DNA of 64,000 bases from positions 1 through 64,000 of the forward strand of contig JAJZZE010000045.1 in NCBI GenBank assembly GCA_021797735.1, given 5' to 3'. The stretch is from Thermoplasmata archaeon. GTDB lineage: Archaea; Thermoplasmatota; Thermoplasmata; Thermoplasmatales; Thermoplasmataceae. The translations under genes and the position numbers were made by a program. The stretch's first letter is position 1, and every line of letters begins with the position of its first letter. The notes below the pieces were generated by a model that saw only the letters and a program-made list of their open reading frames with translations, was not told the DNA's origin and did not search any database. Shown here in pieces: positions 7,543 to 18,023 of this stretch.

Positions 7543-8046
7543 ATGGAGGAAATTAAAACAGATTCTATATGCCCCAACTGCGGTAGTTACTTATATTATA
7601 TAGAAAATACAACAGAGATAGCATACGAAGGTAAAATAACTATTCACACATTTCACTGCAAATCATGTTATTATAAAAATATAATAATAGACAGGCACGA
7701 TAGGGAAAAGCCAAAGATAATAAAATTAAGGGTAACAAACAAAAACGATTTGAAAGCAATAGTTTACAGGTCACCCGAGGCATATATCATAATACCAGAA
7801 TTAGATGCTGAAATAGCTCCAGGAATAGCATCAAATGGTTATATAACAACAGTTGAGGGAATAATTGTCAGCATTAGGGATAAACTATCTTTAATGGGAA
7901 CTGGAGAGGAAATTAATTATTTAAGACAGAGAATTGATGGCATATTGAGCGGTACAGAAGAAAAAATAACGATAATTATAGATGACGATAGTGGTAAAAG
8001 TAAAATTAATAGCAGCAAGGTAGAAGTAACAGAAAAATCCAAATAA
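7543..8046 (+). CDS. ZPR1-type zinc finger protein
   Basis: 167 residues. A CPNCG...CKSC four-cysteine zinc ribbon (residues 9-42) is followed by the ZPR1 beta domain with IIPELDAEIAPGIASNGYITTVEGI. In eukaryotes ZPR1 proteins help the folding of elongation factor EF1A; a similar role in archaea is inferred, not shown. The gene starts right after the stop of fni and ends 55 bp before the ATPase operon. The C-terminal tail is charged and lacks structure. Confidence 0.9.
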   Translation: MEEIKTDSICPNCGSYLYYIENTTEIAYEGKITIHTFHCKSCYYKNIIIDRHDREKPKIIKLRVTNKNDLKAIVYRSPEAYIIIPELDAEIAPGIASNGYITTVEGIIVSIRDKLSLMGTGEEINYLRQRIDGILSGTEEKITIIIDDDSGKSKINSSKVEVTEKSK

Positions 8047-8101
8047 TCATTAAAATAAATAATTTTATATAATTTATTTCAATACGCATTTAAGGATATT
8101 T

Positions 8102-8329
8102 ATGATTACTACAGCAGATGCATTATTGGCTATAGCGGCTTCAATAGCGATTGCCGGTGGTTTAATAGGAACCGGTATGGCACAGCAAGGTATTGGAGCT
8201 GCAGGTATGGGTATTATTGCAGAGAAACCTGAAAAATTTGGTCAGGTTTTATTCTTCTTTGTTATACCCGAGACATTGTGGATTATAGGTTTTGTTCTGG
8301 GAATTATACTGTTACTTCACGTAATATGA
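8102..8329 (+). CDS. atpK: A-type ATP synthase subunit K (proteolipid c ring)
   Basis: 75 residues with two hydrophobic helices joined by a short polar loop, as in single-hairpin proteolipids. The N-terminal helix is Ala/Gly rich (IAASIAIAGGLIGTGMAQQGIGAAGMG). The second helix carries the ion-binding Glu in VIPETLWIIGFVLG. It forms the proton-conducting rotor ring. A TTTATATAA box lies at about 8063-8071 and an AAGGAT Shine-Dalgarno-like site sits just before the ATG, so this is the first gene of the ATPase operon. Confidence 0.95.
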   Translation: MITTADALLAIAASIAIAGGLIGTGMAQQGIGAAGMGIIAEKPEKFGQVLFFFVIPETLWIIGFVLGIILLLHVI

Positions 8330-8335
8330 TTTTAT

Positions 8336-8905
8336 ATGTCACTGGAAAATATTATAAATGAAATAGACAATTCGATGGAAGAACAGAAAACCAAAATTAA
8401 TGAAGAGTATAAGAAAAAAATTAATGAAGTAACTGAAAACTGCAATAAAAAAATAGAGGAATTTAAAAGGGAATATGCAATTAAATCAGAATATGACAAA
8501 AAAGACATTATAAAACAGCATGAAGACAATATAAAACTTCAATCAAAAAAAATTATTGATGACAAAAAAAAGGAATTATTAAAAGATGCACTTGGTAAAG
8601 CACGGTCATACATACTTTCATTAAACAAATCCGTAAAATATAAGGAAATAATAAACGAAATGCTAAAAACCTGTGGAAAGGAACTTGGCTCAAACTTTAT
8701 TATTTACTGCAATGGAACAGAAAAGGAGAAACTTCTTGAATCGGATAATTTAAAAACAGAAAACATAGTTATAGATAATTCTATAAGGCTTGGAATTAAG
8801 GCAGCAAGTAAGGATAATAAAAAATTCATAGATTTCACACTTGATTCTATTTTTGATAAAATTTCTGACGATATTGCTATATATTTTTATAATAACATTG
8901 AATAA
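8336..8905 (+). CDS. atpE: A-type ATP synthase subunit E (peripheral stalk)
   Basis: 189 residues. The N-terminal two-fifths is a long charged coiled coil (EEQKTKINEEYKKKINEV, further Lys/Glu heptads), followed by a globular C-terminal domain. This is the organisation of subunit E, which with H forms the peripheral stalk that links the A3B3 head to subunit I. It starts 6 bp after the K stop and is followed without a gap by subunit C. Confidence 0.9.
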   Translation: MSLENIINEIDNSMEEQKTKINEEYKKKINEVTENCNKKIEEFKREYAIKSEYDKKDIIKQHEDNIKLQSKKIIDDKKKELLKDALGKARSYILSLNKSVKYKEIINEMLKTCGKELGSNFIIYCNGTEKEKLLESDNLKTENIVIDNSIRLGIKAASKDNKKFIDFTLDSIFDKISDDIAIYFYNNIE

Positions 8906-8916
8906 TGGTGATATTT

Positions 8917-9966
8917 ATGAATACTACATATTCAGGAAGTTATGGGAGATTAAAGGTACATTTCATCGATTTTTTAAGCCAGGACTTTATAAAATCATTA
9001 CTTGACCTTGGGATCAAAGATATAAGATTACGATTATATGAGACAGCATACAGGGATGATATAGACAAATCGACAACAGGAAGTACAAGCGATTTGAATA
9101 TTTTGATTTCTGCAATAAACAGGCATGTAATTAACAGTGCCAGTACGGCTATTTTCGCAGTTCCACCGCAGATAAAACCCTTTATATCAACATACATATC
9201 AAAATGGGATATAGAGAGTATAAAAGCAATAATTAATTCAAAGATAATAAAACATGAAATAAAATATAATGATAGTTTTATAATAAGCTTCCGTGACATA
9301 CCACTGGGCATGTTTGCAGGAAATTTAAAACAGGAGGATTTTAAATCAATGTTATCAAAAAACGATATTGAATCTCTTGTAAATTATTTACTGAATTATG
9401 GTTATAATTTTTTGCTGAAATATCTCGATGATTATAAGAAAACAGGCGATATATCTGGGATGTTATCTGCATTTGATTATAACTATTATACTGAACTTAT
9501 AAACAATGCAAAATATTTCAATGGTGATGAGGGAATTTTAATTAATTATATAAAAACAACAATAGATTTAAAAAATATTCTCACAATGGTAAAAGCAATG
9601 GAACTTGGAGTGGCATATGAGAATATAGAAAACCAGATCATAGAAAACGGGCACACATTAAAAACCTCTCTGGCTGATTTATTCAGGTCAAAAAACTCAA
9701 TAGAATTGCTCAATGTTTTTAAGGATTTTAATATAGATGATGCTATAGAATACTATAAAACCAATAAAAATTTAAGTATGTTTGAAATTTCTATGAGAAG
9801 GGCAATTTATGATAAATATGTATCCATAATGTTAAGAGATACGGCAACATTATATATAATAGGATATATACTTACAGCAGAGAGAGAGAGGGATAATTTA
9901 AGAACAATAATTGTAGGAAAATCCTACAATCTTGATAGGGATATAATAGAAAAGATGTTGATATAA
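8917..9966 (+). CDS. atpC: A-type ATP synthase subunit C (central socket)
   Basis: 349 residues from the ATG at 8917; an in-frame ATG at 8905 overlaps the previous stop, but the later one has a GGTGAT site at normal spacing. The protein is all-helical, with internally similar thirds (RLYETAYRDD, LNYGYNFLLKYLDDY, IEYYKTNKNLSMFEISMRRAIYDKY), ending in the YILTAERERDNLRTIIVGK signature of the V/A-type subunit C/d family. It couples the rotor ring to the central stalk (D/F). Confidence 0.92.
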   Translation: MNTTYSGSYGRLKVHFIDFLSQDFIKSLLDLGIKDIRLRLYETAYRDDIDKSTTGSTSDLNILISAINRHVINSASTAIFAVPPQIKPFISTYISKWDIESIKAIINSKIIKHEIKYNDSFIISFRDIPLGMFAGNLKQEDFKSMLSKNDIESLVNYLLNYGYNFLLKYLDDYKKTGDISGMLSAFDYNYYTELINNAKYFNGDEGILINYIKTTIDLKNILTMVKAMELGVAYENIENQIIENGHTLKTSLADLFRSKNSIELLNVFKDFNIDDAIEYYKTNKNLSMFEISMRRAIYDKYVSIMLRDTATLYIIGYILTAERERDNLRTIIVGKSYNLDRDIIEKMLI

Positions 9967-10275
9967 ATGCCGGGAACATGTATTATTGGTGAAAGAGAAG
10001 TTGTAATGGGCTTCAAATTAATCGGTATAAACGATACCTTCATAATAGATTTACCGGGTGGTGTAGCTGAATTAAGGGAATTATTTAAATCAGGCAATTA
10101 TAACACAATAATGGCATCCCAATCATTACAAAAATATTTGCAGGAGGACGAATTGAATATTTACAATACCTCAATGAATCCTCTTGTTATCTTTATTCCA
10201 GTTCCCGGGATAAAGGAGGAAGAATCGGTATATGACCTTGCAAAGAGGATATTAGGCATTGATATTGGTGATTAA
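9967..10275 (+). CDS. atpF: A-type ATP synthase subunit F (central stalk)
   Basis: 102 residues, the expected size. It has a Rossmann-like beta-alpha pattern: CIIGEREVVMGFKLIGI at the N-terminus, a central Glu/Lys loop and PLVIFIPVPG. Subunit F binds subunit D in the rotating central stalk. It begins immediately after the atpC stop and abuts atpA, consistent with the conserved C-F-A-B order. Confidence 0.92.
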   Translation: MPGTCIIGEREVVMGFKLIGINDTFIIDLPGGVAELRELFKSGNYNTIMASQSLQKYLQEDELNIYNTSMNPLVIFIPVPGIKEEESVYDLAKRILGIDIGD

Positions 10276-13200
10276 ATGGAAAATAGTGGAAAAATATACA
10301 GTATATCGGGACCTGTTGTTATAGCAACCGATCTTGATGGAAAAATGTTTGACGTTGTAAAAGTAGGAGAACTGGGATTGATAGGGGAGATTATAAAAAT
10401 AGTAGGTAAAAAATATACAATACAGGTTTATGAGGACACATCTGGATTAAAACCAGGTGAGCCTGTAAAATCTACCAGTAAACCACTATCAGTTGAACTG
10501 GGTCCGGGTTTATTAAAATCCATATATGATGGAATACAGAGACCTTTAGATATAATAAGATCCGAAACAGGAGATTTTATAATAAGAGGTGCATCGGCTC
10601 CGCCACTGGATGAAAACAGGGAATGGGAATTTACACCATTATTAAATGAGGGAGCCGAAGTTAAACAGGGATATATTGTTGGTACTGTCCAGGAAACGGA
10701 TTTAATAGTAAATAAAATAATGGTCCCACATAATATTTCAGGTAAGATAAAATCAATAAAATCCGGTAAATTTAAAGTATCCGATACTGTCTGTATAGTT
10801 GAAAACAATAATAAAAATTATGAAATAAAATTAAAGCAAACATGGCCTGTAAGGGAAGCCAGAAGGGTATTTTTAAAATTTGCACCAGAAATACCCCTGA
10901 TAACAGGCCAGAGGATTATAGACTCATTTTTCCCCGTTGCAAAGGGTGGCACGGTTGCAGTTCCAGGTCCATTTGGGTCAGGAAAATGCGTAACGGGGGA
11001 TACCCCGGTTTTGCTAGGTAATGGTTCAATAAAATACATCAGGGATTTGTACGAGGAAGGGATGCAAGACGGCATCGTGGTGCAATCTGATAATGAAGAG
11101 TATATACACCTCAGGAAGCCTATAGAACTGCTTTCATTTAACAATGGCAAGATTCAGAAAAGTGAGTCAACATTGCTGTATAAGGGAAAATCAGATTCTG
11201 TTATTCGTGTCAGAACAAGAACAGGGCGTGAAGTTAGGGTAACACCTGTGCATAAGCTATTCAAACTTACGGAAAAAGGTGTAATAGAAGAAATAGAAGC
11301 AAAACACCTGTCTCCTGGCGATTATATAGTATCTGCAAAATACACCGGTATAGATGGGAAAAACTCCCCTATCGATGTCTATGCCATGGATGAAGCCAGG
11401 GTTTTGGATAGAAATATTAGGGATAGGGTAGCAAGTCTGCTAAAACTCTCTTATGACAGGGGAATTGACATGTCGCTTTCCGCAGAAGTCAAGTATAGCC
11501 TCTCCAGGTCGTATAACAGAGCGACACCAAAACTCTCATGGATTAAGGAGATTTTTACAAAAATGGGAGAACCACTTCCCAGACCACACATGCTCGTGGG
11601 TGACCGCAGGAGCACTCCGGTACACGTTCCGGATAGAATGAGTGATGAACTTGCGGAATTCCTTGGCTTCTACATTTCTGAGGGGTATATTAGGGGAAAT
11701 GAAACCATAGTATTCACAAACCAGGATGAGAAACTACTCCAAAGATACACATACCTGGCAGAGAGGCTATTTTCCCTCAGGGGCATCAGGGAAACCCAGA
11801 AGGAAAGAGTGCCTAATATATTATTGCACAGCAAAATACTCGTTGAATTTCTGAATTATTTAAATACTGGAAAAATCGCATCCACTAAGATGATACCTGA
11901 TATCCTTCTCAGCTCAAGCAGTTCTGCTATCTCTGCATTTCTGACTTCTTACTTCATTGGTGATGGATCATTCTACAAAAATAGTGTGGAATTCAGCACT
12001 GCAAGCAGATGGCTCTCCATTCAGATTTCATATCTACTAACTAGATTTGGAATAATGAATACACAGGGTGTACGGAGAATTGGCGGAAAGGAGCATTACA
12101 GGATTTTTGTACGCGGGAAGGAAAGCATCACAGGACTTCTGCATGTGATGAAGCCCGGACACGCTAAGATTGATAAGATGCAGGCGTATTTAAGGACAGA
12201 AAAATCCACCTATAATTCCATTGACATAGTGCCAGTGTCTTCCGGCTTTATTAAAGATATATATAGTAAATACACCAGGTATTCAGATCTTCAGAGAGAA
12301 GGCATTGAAATTTACAATTACACAGGAAATAAAAAACATATAGGTTCGGAGGCATTCAAGAAGTTTTCAACGGTGATTGAAGGGTCTAATGAATATCAGA
12401 TGTTAGAGACTCCAACTTTGACTCTTGCTGATTCTCTTGAATATATTTATTTTGATAGAATAGTCTCTACTGAGGAGGAATCTGGGCCATTTGACGTATA
12501 TGATGTCTCTGTACCGGAATCCGGGAAGAACTTTGTTGGTGGATATGGTGGCATCATTCTTCACAATACTGTCATACAACACCAGTTATCAAAATGGTCG
12601 GATGCAGATATAACTGTATATGTTGGCTGTGGGGAGCGCGGCAATGAAATGACAGAAATTTTATCAACATTTCCAGAATTGCTGGATCCAAAAAGCAGCA
12701 AACCATTAATGGAAAAAACAATTTTAATAGCCAACACATCAAATATGCCTGTAGCTGCAAGGGAAGCAAGCATATATACCGGTGTAACCGTAGCAGAATA
12801 TTACAGAGATATGGGATACGACGTTGCATTAATGGCAGATTCAACAAGTAGATGGGCTGAAGCATTAAGGGAAATTTCAGGCAGGCTTGAGGAAATGCCT
12901 GGAGAAGAAGGATATCCCGCATATCTTGGCAGGAGAGTTTCGGAATTCTATGAAAGGTCCGGCAGGGCACAGATTATTCCGGAAGATGATAGAATAGGTT
13001 CAATAACATTAATAGGTGCAGTTTCACCCCCAGGTGGGGATTTATCTGATCCTGTGGTGCAGAATACACTGAGGGTAACAAGAGTTTTCTGGGCTCTGGA
13101 TGCTTCTCTGGCATCAAGAAGGCATTTTCCATCAATCAACTGGTTAAACAGCTATTCATTATATCTAGATTCACTGTCAAACTGGTTTAAAACCAATGTA

Positions 13201-13626
13201 AACGGTGACTGGTTAAATACACACTCATTTATGATGGGCATGCTTCAAAAAGAATCTGAGTTACAGGAAATTGTTCAGTTAGTGGGTTATGACTCATTAC
13301 CGGAAAAGCAGAAAAACATACTTGATATAGCCCAGATAATAAGGGAAGATGTTTTACAGCAGAATGCATTTGATGATATAGACACATACTGTTCAATGAA
13401 AAAACAGTATGAAATGTTAATGATAATAAAAACATTAAACGATAATCAGGAAAAGGTTATCGATGCCGGCAGAAAGGTATCACAAACATCGACATTACCG
13501 GTAAGGTCAAAAATATCCAGGATGAAGGAAGTAAAGGAAGAAGATTTTGAAAAGTTCTATAATAATATCATAAAGGAAATAAATGATGAATATAATAGTA
13601 TAATAGAAGGTGTTGAGAATGTCTAA
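10276..13626 (+). CDS. atpA: A-type ATP synthase catalytic subunit A precursor with intein
   Basis: 1116 codons, of which 589 form the mature ATPase subunit and 527 an in-frame intein. The exteins give the standard A subunit: N-terminal beta barrel, the A-specific bulge (residues about 110-190), the P-loop PGPFGSGK|T split by the intein, [11 protein letters not shown], the catalytic Glu region [16 protein letters not shown], and [30 protein letters not shown]. It hydrolyses or makes ATP in the A3B3 head. Because the insertion splits the Walker A motif, no activity is possible before protein splicing. The 3' end overlaps the atpB start by 8 bp. Confidence 0.96.
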   Translation: MENSGKIYSISGPVVIATDLDGKMFDVVKVGELGLIGEIIKIVGKKYTIQVYEDTSGLKPGEPVKSTSKPLSVELGPGLLKSIYDGIQRPLDIIRSETGDFIIRGASAPPLDENREWEFTPLLNEGAEVKQGYIVGTVQETDLIVNKIMVPHNISGKIKSIKSGKFKVSDTVCIVENNNKNYEIKLKQTWPVREARRVFLKFAPEIPLITGQRIIDSFFPVAKGGTVAVPGPFGSGKCVTGDTPVLLGNGSIKYIRDLYEEGMQDGIVVQSDNEEYIHLRKPIELLSFNNGKIQKSESTLLYKGKSDSVIRVRTRTGREVRVTPVHKLFKLTEKGVIEEIEAKHLSPGDYIVSAKYTGIDGKNSPIDVYAMDEARVLDRNIRDRVASLLKLSYDRGIDMSLSAEVKYSLSRSYNRATPKLSWIKEIFTKMGEPLPRPHMLVGDRRSTPVHVPDRMSDELAEFLGFYISEGYIRGNETIVFTNQDEKLLQRYTYLAERLFSLRGIRETQKERVPNILLHSKILVEFLNYLNTGKIASTKMIPDILLSSSSSAISAFLTSYFIGDGSFYKNSVEFSTASRWLSIQISYLLTRFGIMNTQGVRRIGGKEHYRIFVRGKESITGLLHVMKPGHAKIDKMQAYLRTEKSTYNSIDIVPVSSGFIKDIYSKYTRYSDLQREGIEIYNYTGNKKHIGSEAFKKFSTVIEGSNEYQMLETPTLTLADSLEYIYFDRIVSTEEESGPFDVYDVSVPESGKNFVGGYGGIILHNTVIQHQLSKWSDADITVYVGCGERGNEMTEILSTFPELLDPKSSKPLMEKTILIANTSNMPVAAREASIYTGVTVAEYYRDMGYDVALMADSTSRWAEALREISGRLEEMPGEEGYPAYLGRRVSEFYERSGRAQIIPEDDRIGSITLIGAVSPPGGDLSDPVVQNTLRVTRVFWALDASLASRRHFPSINWLNSYSLYLDSLSNWFKTNVNGDWLNTHSFMMGMLQKESELQEIVQLVGYDSLPEKQKNILDIAQIIREDVLQQNAFDDIDTYCSMKKQYEMLMIIKTLNDNQEKVIDAGRKVSQTSTLPVRSKISRMKEVKEEDFEKFYNNIIKEINDEYNSIIEGVENV
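10987..12567 (+). mobile_element. Intein in AtpA P-loop with LAGLIDADG-type homing endonuclease
   Basis: Codons 238-764 of atpA. It starts with Cys ([13 protein letters not shown], block A), has TPVHKL in block B, and ends with VYDVSVPES...GGIILHN before a +1 Thr, so all splicing residues (Cys1, block B Thr/His, His-Asn, Thr+1) are present. Two LAGLIDADG-like helices, [11 protein letters not shown] and [11 protein letters not shown], keep their acidic residues, so the endonuclease may be active. The insertion point GSGK/T is the P-loop site (VMA-b), known to carry inteins in other archaea. Codon and base use (CTC, CGC, more GC) differs visibly from the flanking exteins, which suggests separate ancestry. 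Confidence 0.95.
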
Positions 13627-15004
13627 TATAATTTATAAGTCAATATCCCAGATAAACGGCCCGTTAATTTTTGTTGAGGGTGTAAAGGATGCATCGTATA
13701 ATGAAATAGTAAATGTTGTTTTAGATAATGGTGAAAAATTAAAGGGGCAGGTTCTGGAAACAAGAAATGGCATTGCTATAGTGCAGGTCTATGGTTCAAC
13801 AACGAGTATGAGCCCGGAAAGCACTGGAGTAAGTTTTAGCGGAGAAACGTTTAAATTGCCAGTTTCAGATGATATGCTTGGAAGAATATTCAACGGTTTT
13901 GGAGACCCTATAGATAACGGCACAAAGATATATTCAAAAGAAAAGGTTGATATAACAGGCGCTGCAATAAATCCATACTCCAGGGAAGAGCCAAGTGAAT
14001 TTATACAGACAGGGATATCCACAATAGACGGTATGAATACTCTGGTAATGGGACAGAAATTGCCGATATTTTCCGGAGCAGGTTTATCACACAACAGACT
14101 GGCAACACAGATAGCCAGGCAATCAAAAACATTGAAGAGCGATGAAAAGTTCGGTGTTGTTTTTGGTGCAATAGGTATAACAAGTGAGGAAGCAAATTAT
14201 TTTATGAGGCAATTTAGTGGATCAGGAGCATTATCCGATTCTGTTATATTTTTAAATTTAGCATCAGATCCATCAATGGATAGAATAATATTGCCCAGAG
14301 TTGCACTAACAACCGCAGAATATCTGGCATATGAAAAGGATATGAATATGTTAGTAATATTAACAGATATGACAAATTACTGTGAAGCATTAAGAGAAAT
14401 ATCATCTTCAAGGGAGGAAATACCGGGAAGGAGAGGATATCCCGGATATATGTATACAGATTTAAGTACAATCTATGAAAGGGCTGGAAAAATAAAGGGT
14501 AGGAAAGGATCTATTACACAGCTGCCCATATTAACTATGCCGGGAGATGATATAACAAACCCGGTGCCAGATTTAACAGGATACATAACGGAGGGTCAGA
14601 TAACATTATCAAGGGATTTAAGCAGGAAAAATATCTATCCCGGGGTGGATGTACTGTTATCATTATCAAGGCTAATGAACCAGGGTATTGGAAATGACCA
14701 TACCAGGGAAGATCACAGAGGGCTGGCAGATCAGTTATACTCCTCATATGCAAAAGGAAAAGATGCCAGATCATTAAGTGAAATAGTTGGTGAAGAGGCA
14801 CTGAGCGATATTGATAAGAAATATTTAAAGTTTGCAGAAAGTTTTGAAAATATATATGTGAATCAGGGTGATTCAGACAGGTCAATAGAAGAAACATTAA
14901 ACCTTGGGTGGGACTTATTATCCGTGTTACCTGTTGATGAAATGAAAAAGGTAAAGTCAGCACATATACCGAAATATGGAAAATGGGGTAATAATGGTAA
15001 ATAA
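13619..15004 (+). CDS. atpB: A-type ATP synthase subunit B (non-catalytic)
   Basis: 461 residues from the ATG at 13619, which has a GGTG site upstream and overlaps the atpA stop; GTG and TTG codons a little upstream are less likely. It is the nucleotide-binding-fold partner of A, with a degenerate P-loop region ([19 protein letters not shown] instead of GxxxxGKT). It also shows [48 protein letters not shown]-like sequence and [18 protein letters not shown]. It forms the A3B3 hexamer. The 3' end overlaps atpD. Confidence 0.96.
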   Translation: MSNIIYKSISQINGPLIFVEGVKDASYNEIVNVVLDNGEKLKGQVLETRNGIAIVQVYGSTTSMSPESTGVSFSGETFKLPVSDDMLGRIFNGFGDPIDNGTKIYSKEKVDITGAAINPYSREEPSEFIQTGISTIDGMNTLVMGQKLPIFSGAGLSHNRLATQIARQSKTLKSDEKFGVVFGAIGITSEEANYFMRQFSGSGALSDSVIFLNLASDPSMDRIILPRVALTTAEYLAYEKDMNMLVILTDMTNYCEALREISSSREEIPGRRGYPGYMYTDLSTIYERAGKIKGRKGSITQLPILTMPGDDITNPVPDLTGYITEGQITLSRDLSRKNIYPGVDVLLSLSRLMNQGIGNDHTREDHRGLADQLYSSYAKGKDARSLSEIVGEEALSDIDKKYLKFAESFENIYVNQGDSDRSIEETLNLGWDLLSVLPVDEMKKVKSAHIPKYGKWGNNGK

Positions 15005-15626
15005 TGTTAGATTTACAAGAATAGAATTAATAAATACTAAAAAACGAATAAAAGTAGCAGCAAGAGGACTTGACCTTCTAAAAATGAAAAGGTCTTCTCT
15101 GGTAATGGAATTTTTCAGGATAAATAATGAAGTTAAGGGTTTGAGAGAAAATATAAGAAAGGATATAGAAAATGGCATGAATTCCATAAAAATAGCAGAA
15201 ATAGTTGATGGAACACTTGAAATAGAGAGACTTTCATACATGTTCTCAAATCCCGATGTTAATATAATTACAAAAAATATTATGGGTGTAAAAATACCCC
15301 AGTTAATGCTCGGGGCTTCAAATGATTCGCTTGACAATATCTATTTATCAGCATCGGTTCCTGTATCAGTTTATGATGCAGTAATACTTTTCAGAAGAAT
15401 ATTTAATGAACTGTTGGAAGTATCGCAGAAAGAAAGTTCAATGAGAAAATTACTGTACGAAATAGATAAAACAAACAGGAGGTCAAACGCAATAGAAAAT
15501 GTAATGATACCCAGATTTAAATTCAATCTAAAAACAATAAGTGAACATCTTGATGAGCGTGAAAGGGACACATTTGCAACATTAAAATTTGTGAAGGGAC
15601 ACATTGTGTTGAAGGGAGATGAATAA
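14994..15626 (+). CDS. atpD: A-type ATP synthase subunit D (central stalk)
   Basis: 210 residues from the ATG at 14994, chosen over an in-frame ATG 18 nt upstream because a GGGGT site precedes it and the family begins VRFTRIEL. It has two long coiled-coil helices ([70 protein letters not shown]), the hallmark of the rotor shaft D/gamma. It overlaps atpB at its 5' end, and its stop overlaps a 35-codon frame. Confidence 0.95.
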   Translation: MVNNVRFTRIELINTKKRIKVAARGLDLLKMKRSSLVMEFFRINNEVKGLRENIRKDIENGMNSIKIAEIVDGTLEIERLSYMFSNPDVNIITKNIMGVKIPQLMLGASNDSLDNIYLSASVPVSVYDAVILFRRIFNELLEVSQKESSMRKLLYEIDKTNRRSNAIENVMIPRFKFNLKTISEHLDERERDTFATLKFVKGHIVLKGDE

Positions 15627-15726
15627 TACTGAAAAATTTAAAAAAATAAGAAAGATAATGTTAATAATTAATATTATATTAACAGTAATATTTATGATAA
15701 TAGTTGTAATGGTGATTTATAAATGA
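15619..15726 (+). CDS. 35-residue single-pass membrane peptide inside the ATPase operon
   Basis: An ATG preceded by GGGAG inside the last codons of atpD opens a 35-codon frame that ends in TGA overlapping the ATG of subunit H (AATGA). The peptide has a basic N-terminus ([12 protein letters not shown]) and then about 20 hydrophobic residues (Leu/Ile/Val/Met) and ends Tyr-Lys, so it is a one-helix membrane peptide with a likely inside-positive N-terminus. The 8-bp overlap upstream, 4-bp overlap downstream and its own Shine-Dalgarno site argue that it is translated. I know of no named A-ATPase subunit of this size; a role in assembling or stabilising the membrane sector is inference. Confidence 0.7.
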   Translation: MNNTEKFKKIRKIMLIINIILTVIFMIIVVMVIYK

Positions 15727-16043
15727 CAGAAATAGATCAGTTAAAGGTAATAAAGGATAAGGAAAACGAAAATAAAAAAACTCTTCAGGATTTAAAAGAG
15801 AGATTTGAAGCGGAATTCAAGGAAAGCATGGAAAATTGCAATGAGGTATACAAAAACACGAAAAACGAAATAATAAACCAGTATAACAGTAATATGGAAG
15901 AAATTAAGAATGAAGAAAATAAAAAACTGATGGATGTTACAGAAAGAGAACGGGCAAAAGCAGAGATTATGAAACTTCGCCTGTCAAGGAAAGAAATTGA
16001 AGAGTACACATATAAATTATTAATGTCATATATTAAGGAGTGA
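15723..16043 (+). CDS. atpH: A-type ATP synthase subunit H (peripheral stalk coiled coil)
   Basis: 106 residues that are nearly all one charged coiled coil (Lys/Glu-rich heptads from residue 5 to about 90), the known form of subunit H/G that pairs with subunit E in the peripheral stalks. It follows the 35-residue peptide with a 4-bp overlap and its stop lies just before subunit I. The usual archaeal position for H is at the operon start with I and K; here it is at the end. Confidence 0.85.
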   Translation: MTEIDQLKVIKDKENENKKTLQDLKERFEAEFKESMENCNEVYKNTKNEIINQYNSNMEEIKNEENKKLMDVTERERAKAEIMKLRLSRKEIEEYTYKLLMSYIKE

Positions 16044-16048
16044 ACATA

Positions 16049-17977
16049 ATGCTTAAACCAGAGAAAATGGTTAAAATAAGAATAATCGGCCTTAATAAGG
16101 ATAAAAGTTTAATAGTAGATGATTTGCACGACCTTGGAATCATGCAGATGGAAAATGCCGGTTCTGAAGTTGCCACAATTTTTGATGATGTGCTTAGCAA
16201 TGATAATTATAAAATTCTATCCGATTATTTATCGGAATTCAGGGGGTATCTATCAATATTACCCAAAAGGCCGGTAAAGAGCAAAAAATATTTTAATTCC
16301 ATTCCAGAATTGCTGGATTCCATCCTAGAAATCAATATTAAGGACGAACTTAATGAATTAAAGGAAAGTGAGGATAATCTATTTTCAATAATAAGGGAAA
16401 ATGAGAACTATATAAATATATTAAAAAAATTAAATAATTTTAATAATGACCTTTCCATTTTAAATAATAATTATATAGAAAGTTTTGTTATAGAAAACTC
16501 AGAATTACTGAATAATTTTAAAAAAGATTATACAACATTTATAAACCTTAATAACAATTATTTTATTGTTTCAATAAACAGGAAAAACGAATCAGAATTT
16601 TTATCATTATTATCATCATACAGCTATCAACTATTAAAAATACCTGAATTTTCCGGCACACCTGAGGAAAAATTAAAAGAACTTGAAAGCACAATTAAGG
16701 ATTCAAATGCCAGACTTGATCAGATACATAATGTATTAAATAAAATATCAGATAATAATTACGAAAAAATAGCACAGATTGAGGAGCAATTAGACATTTA
16801 TGTAAGGGAACTGGAGGTATTGAGCCAGACAGCATCATCAGATAATGCCTTTGCACTTGAGGGCTGGGTTCCTGAAAGGGAACATGATAGCATAGTAAAA
16901 ACACTTGAACACGATTCACATAATAATGTTTTAATCCAGAGAATTAAAACAGATGAAGAACCACCAACAAAATTATCAAACCCGGGGCGTTTTAAAATAT
17001 TTGAGTTTTTTATAAGATTCTATTCGTTGCCAAAGGAATATGAATTTGATCCAACATTAATATTTGCTTTGGTATTTCCAGTATTTTTCGGTTTAATGGT
17101 CGGTGATGCTGGTTATGGACTTGTTATATTGCTGATTTCCCTGTTTATAATACACAGGGTTAACCATCCGCCTTTAAAAAGCCATATACCTAAGAAAATA
17201 TCCGGATTTATTCTTATGATAATGGGTAAAAGCTCATTAAAAACCCTGGCCAGAGCCCTGATACCAGCGTCAATAATAGCAATAATATTTGGTGTAATAT
17301 TCAATGAATTCTTTGGGTTCACAATATACCCTGTTCCATTCAGGATAGCTTCCAGGCCGGTACCTGTTACATACCTGGGTAAATTACTGTTAATCTCAGG
17401 TTATATAGGTTTAGCTTTTGTTATATTCGGTTTTGTAATAGGCATAATTAACAATTTATATACAAATCATAAAAAAGTGGCTGTTGCAAAATTTGGCTGG
17501 ATATTTATGGCAATTGCATTTGCAGTTCTTGGACTGAATCTAATACACAGGATAAGTTTAAGCCCGTTGAATATATCATCACTTATAGGTTACGTGTTAT
17601 TGATATCAGGATTTATACTCGTAATTGTCTTTGAGGGCAGCCAGAGCTTAATGGAAATACCATCCATAATATCACATATACTATCATATACAAGAATTGT
17701 GGGTATATTACTGGCATCTGTAGTTCTTGCACTGGTTATAAACACAGTTTTCGTGGGAACATTATCCGGCCCATTCTATTTTATAATTATGGGAATTGTA
17801 ATTCTTGTTTTCGGGCAACTGTTTAATATAGTGATAGCAGTATTTGAACCAGGAATACAGGGTGCAAGGTTACTATACGTTGAATTCTTTTCAAAATTCT
17901 ATTTCGGCAACGGTAAACCATTTAGACCATTTGGAACAGACAGATCGTACACACTGAAAAAATTTGATAAAAAATAA
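16049..17977 (+). CDS. atpI: A-type ATP synthase subunit I (membrane stator, a subunit)
   Basis: 642 residues from the ATG at 16049, preceded by AAGGAG at good spacing. The N-terminal half (to about 330) is cytoplasmic with coiled coils and docks the peripheral stalks. The C-terminal half has about eight membrane helices. It has FGLMVGDAGYGLVILLIS, a conserved early helix, and LSYTRIVGILLASVVLALVI, whose Arg faces the rotor Glu in the proton path. PGIQGARLLYVEFFSKFY is typical of the C-terminus. It closes the operon. Confidence 0.95.
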   Translation: MLKPEKMVKIRIIGLNKDKSLIVDDLHDLGIMQMENAGSEVATIFDDVLSNDNYKILSDYLSEFRGYLSILPKRPVKSKKYFNSIPELLDSILEINIKDELNELKESEDNLFSIIRENENYINILKKLNNFNNDLSILNNNYIESFVIENSELLNNFKKDYTTFINLNNNYFIVSINRKNESEFLSLLSSYSYQLLKIPEFSGTPEEKLKELESTIKDSNARLDQIHNVLNKISDNNYEKIAQIEEQLDIYVRELEVLSQTASSDNAFALEGWVPEREHDSIVKTLEHDSHNNVLIQRIKTDEEPPTKLSNPGRFKIFEFFIRFYSLPKEYEFDPTLIFALVFPVFFGLMVGDAGYGLVILLISLFIIHRVNHPPLKSHIPKKISGFILMIMGKSSLKTLARALIPASIIAIIFGVIFNEFFGFTIYPVPFRIASRPVPVTYLGKLLLISGYIGLAFVIFGFVIGIINNLYTNHKKVAVAKFGWIFMAIAFAVLGLNLIHRISLSPLNISSLIGYVLLISGFILVIVFEGSQSLMEIPSIISHILSYTRIVGILLASVVLALVINTVFVGTLSGPFYFIIMGIVILVFGQLFNIVIAVFEPGIQGARLLYVEFFSKFYFGNGKPFRPFGTDRSYTLKKFDKK

Positions 17978-18023
17978 CATAAAACAATAACAAAATTAAT
18001 ATTAAGATAAATATTAATGAAAC

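Noticed and set aside
10276-13626. Unusually long fusion form of ATPase subunit A
   Set aside because: The extra 527 residues begin with Cys, end with His-Asn, and carry Hint and LAGLIDADG motifs: an intein.
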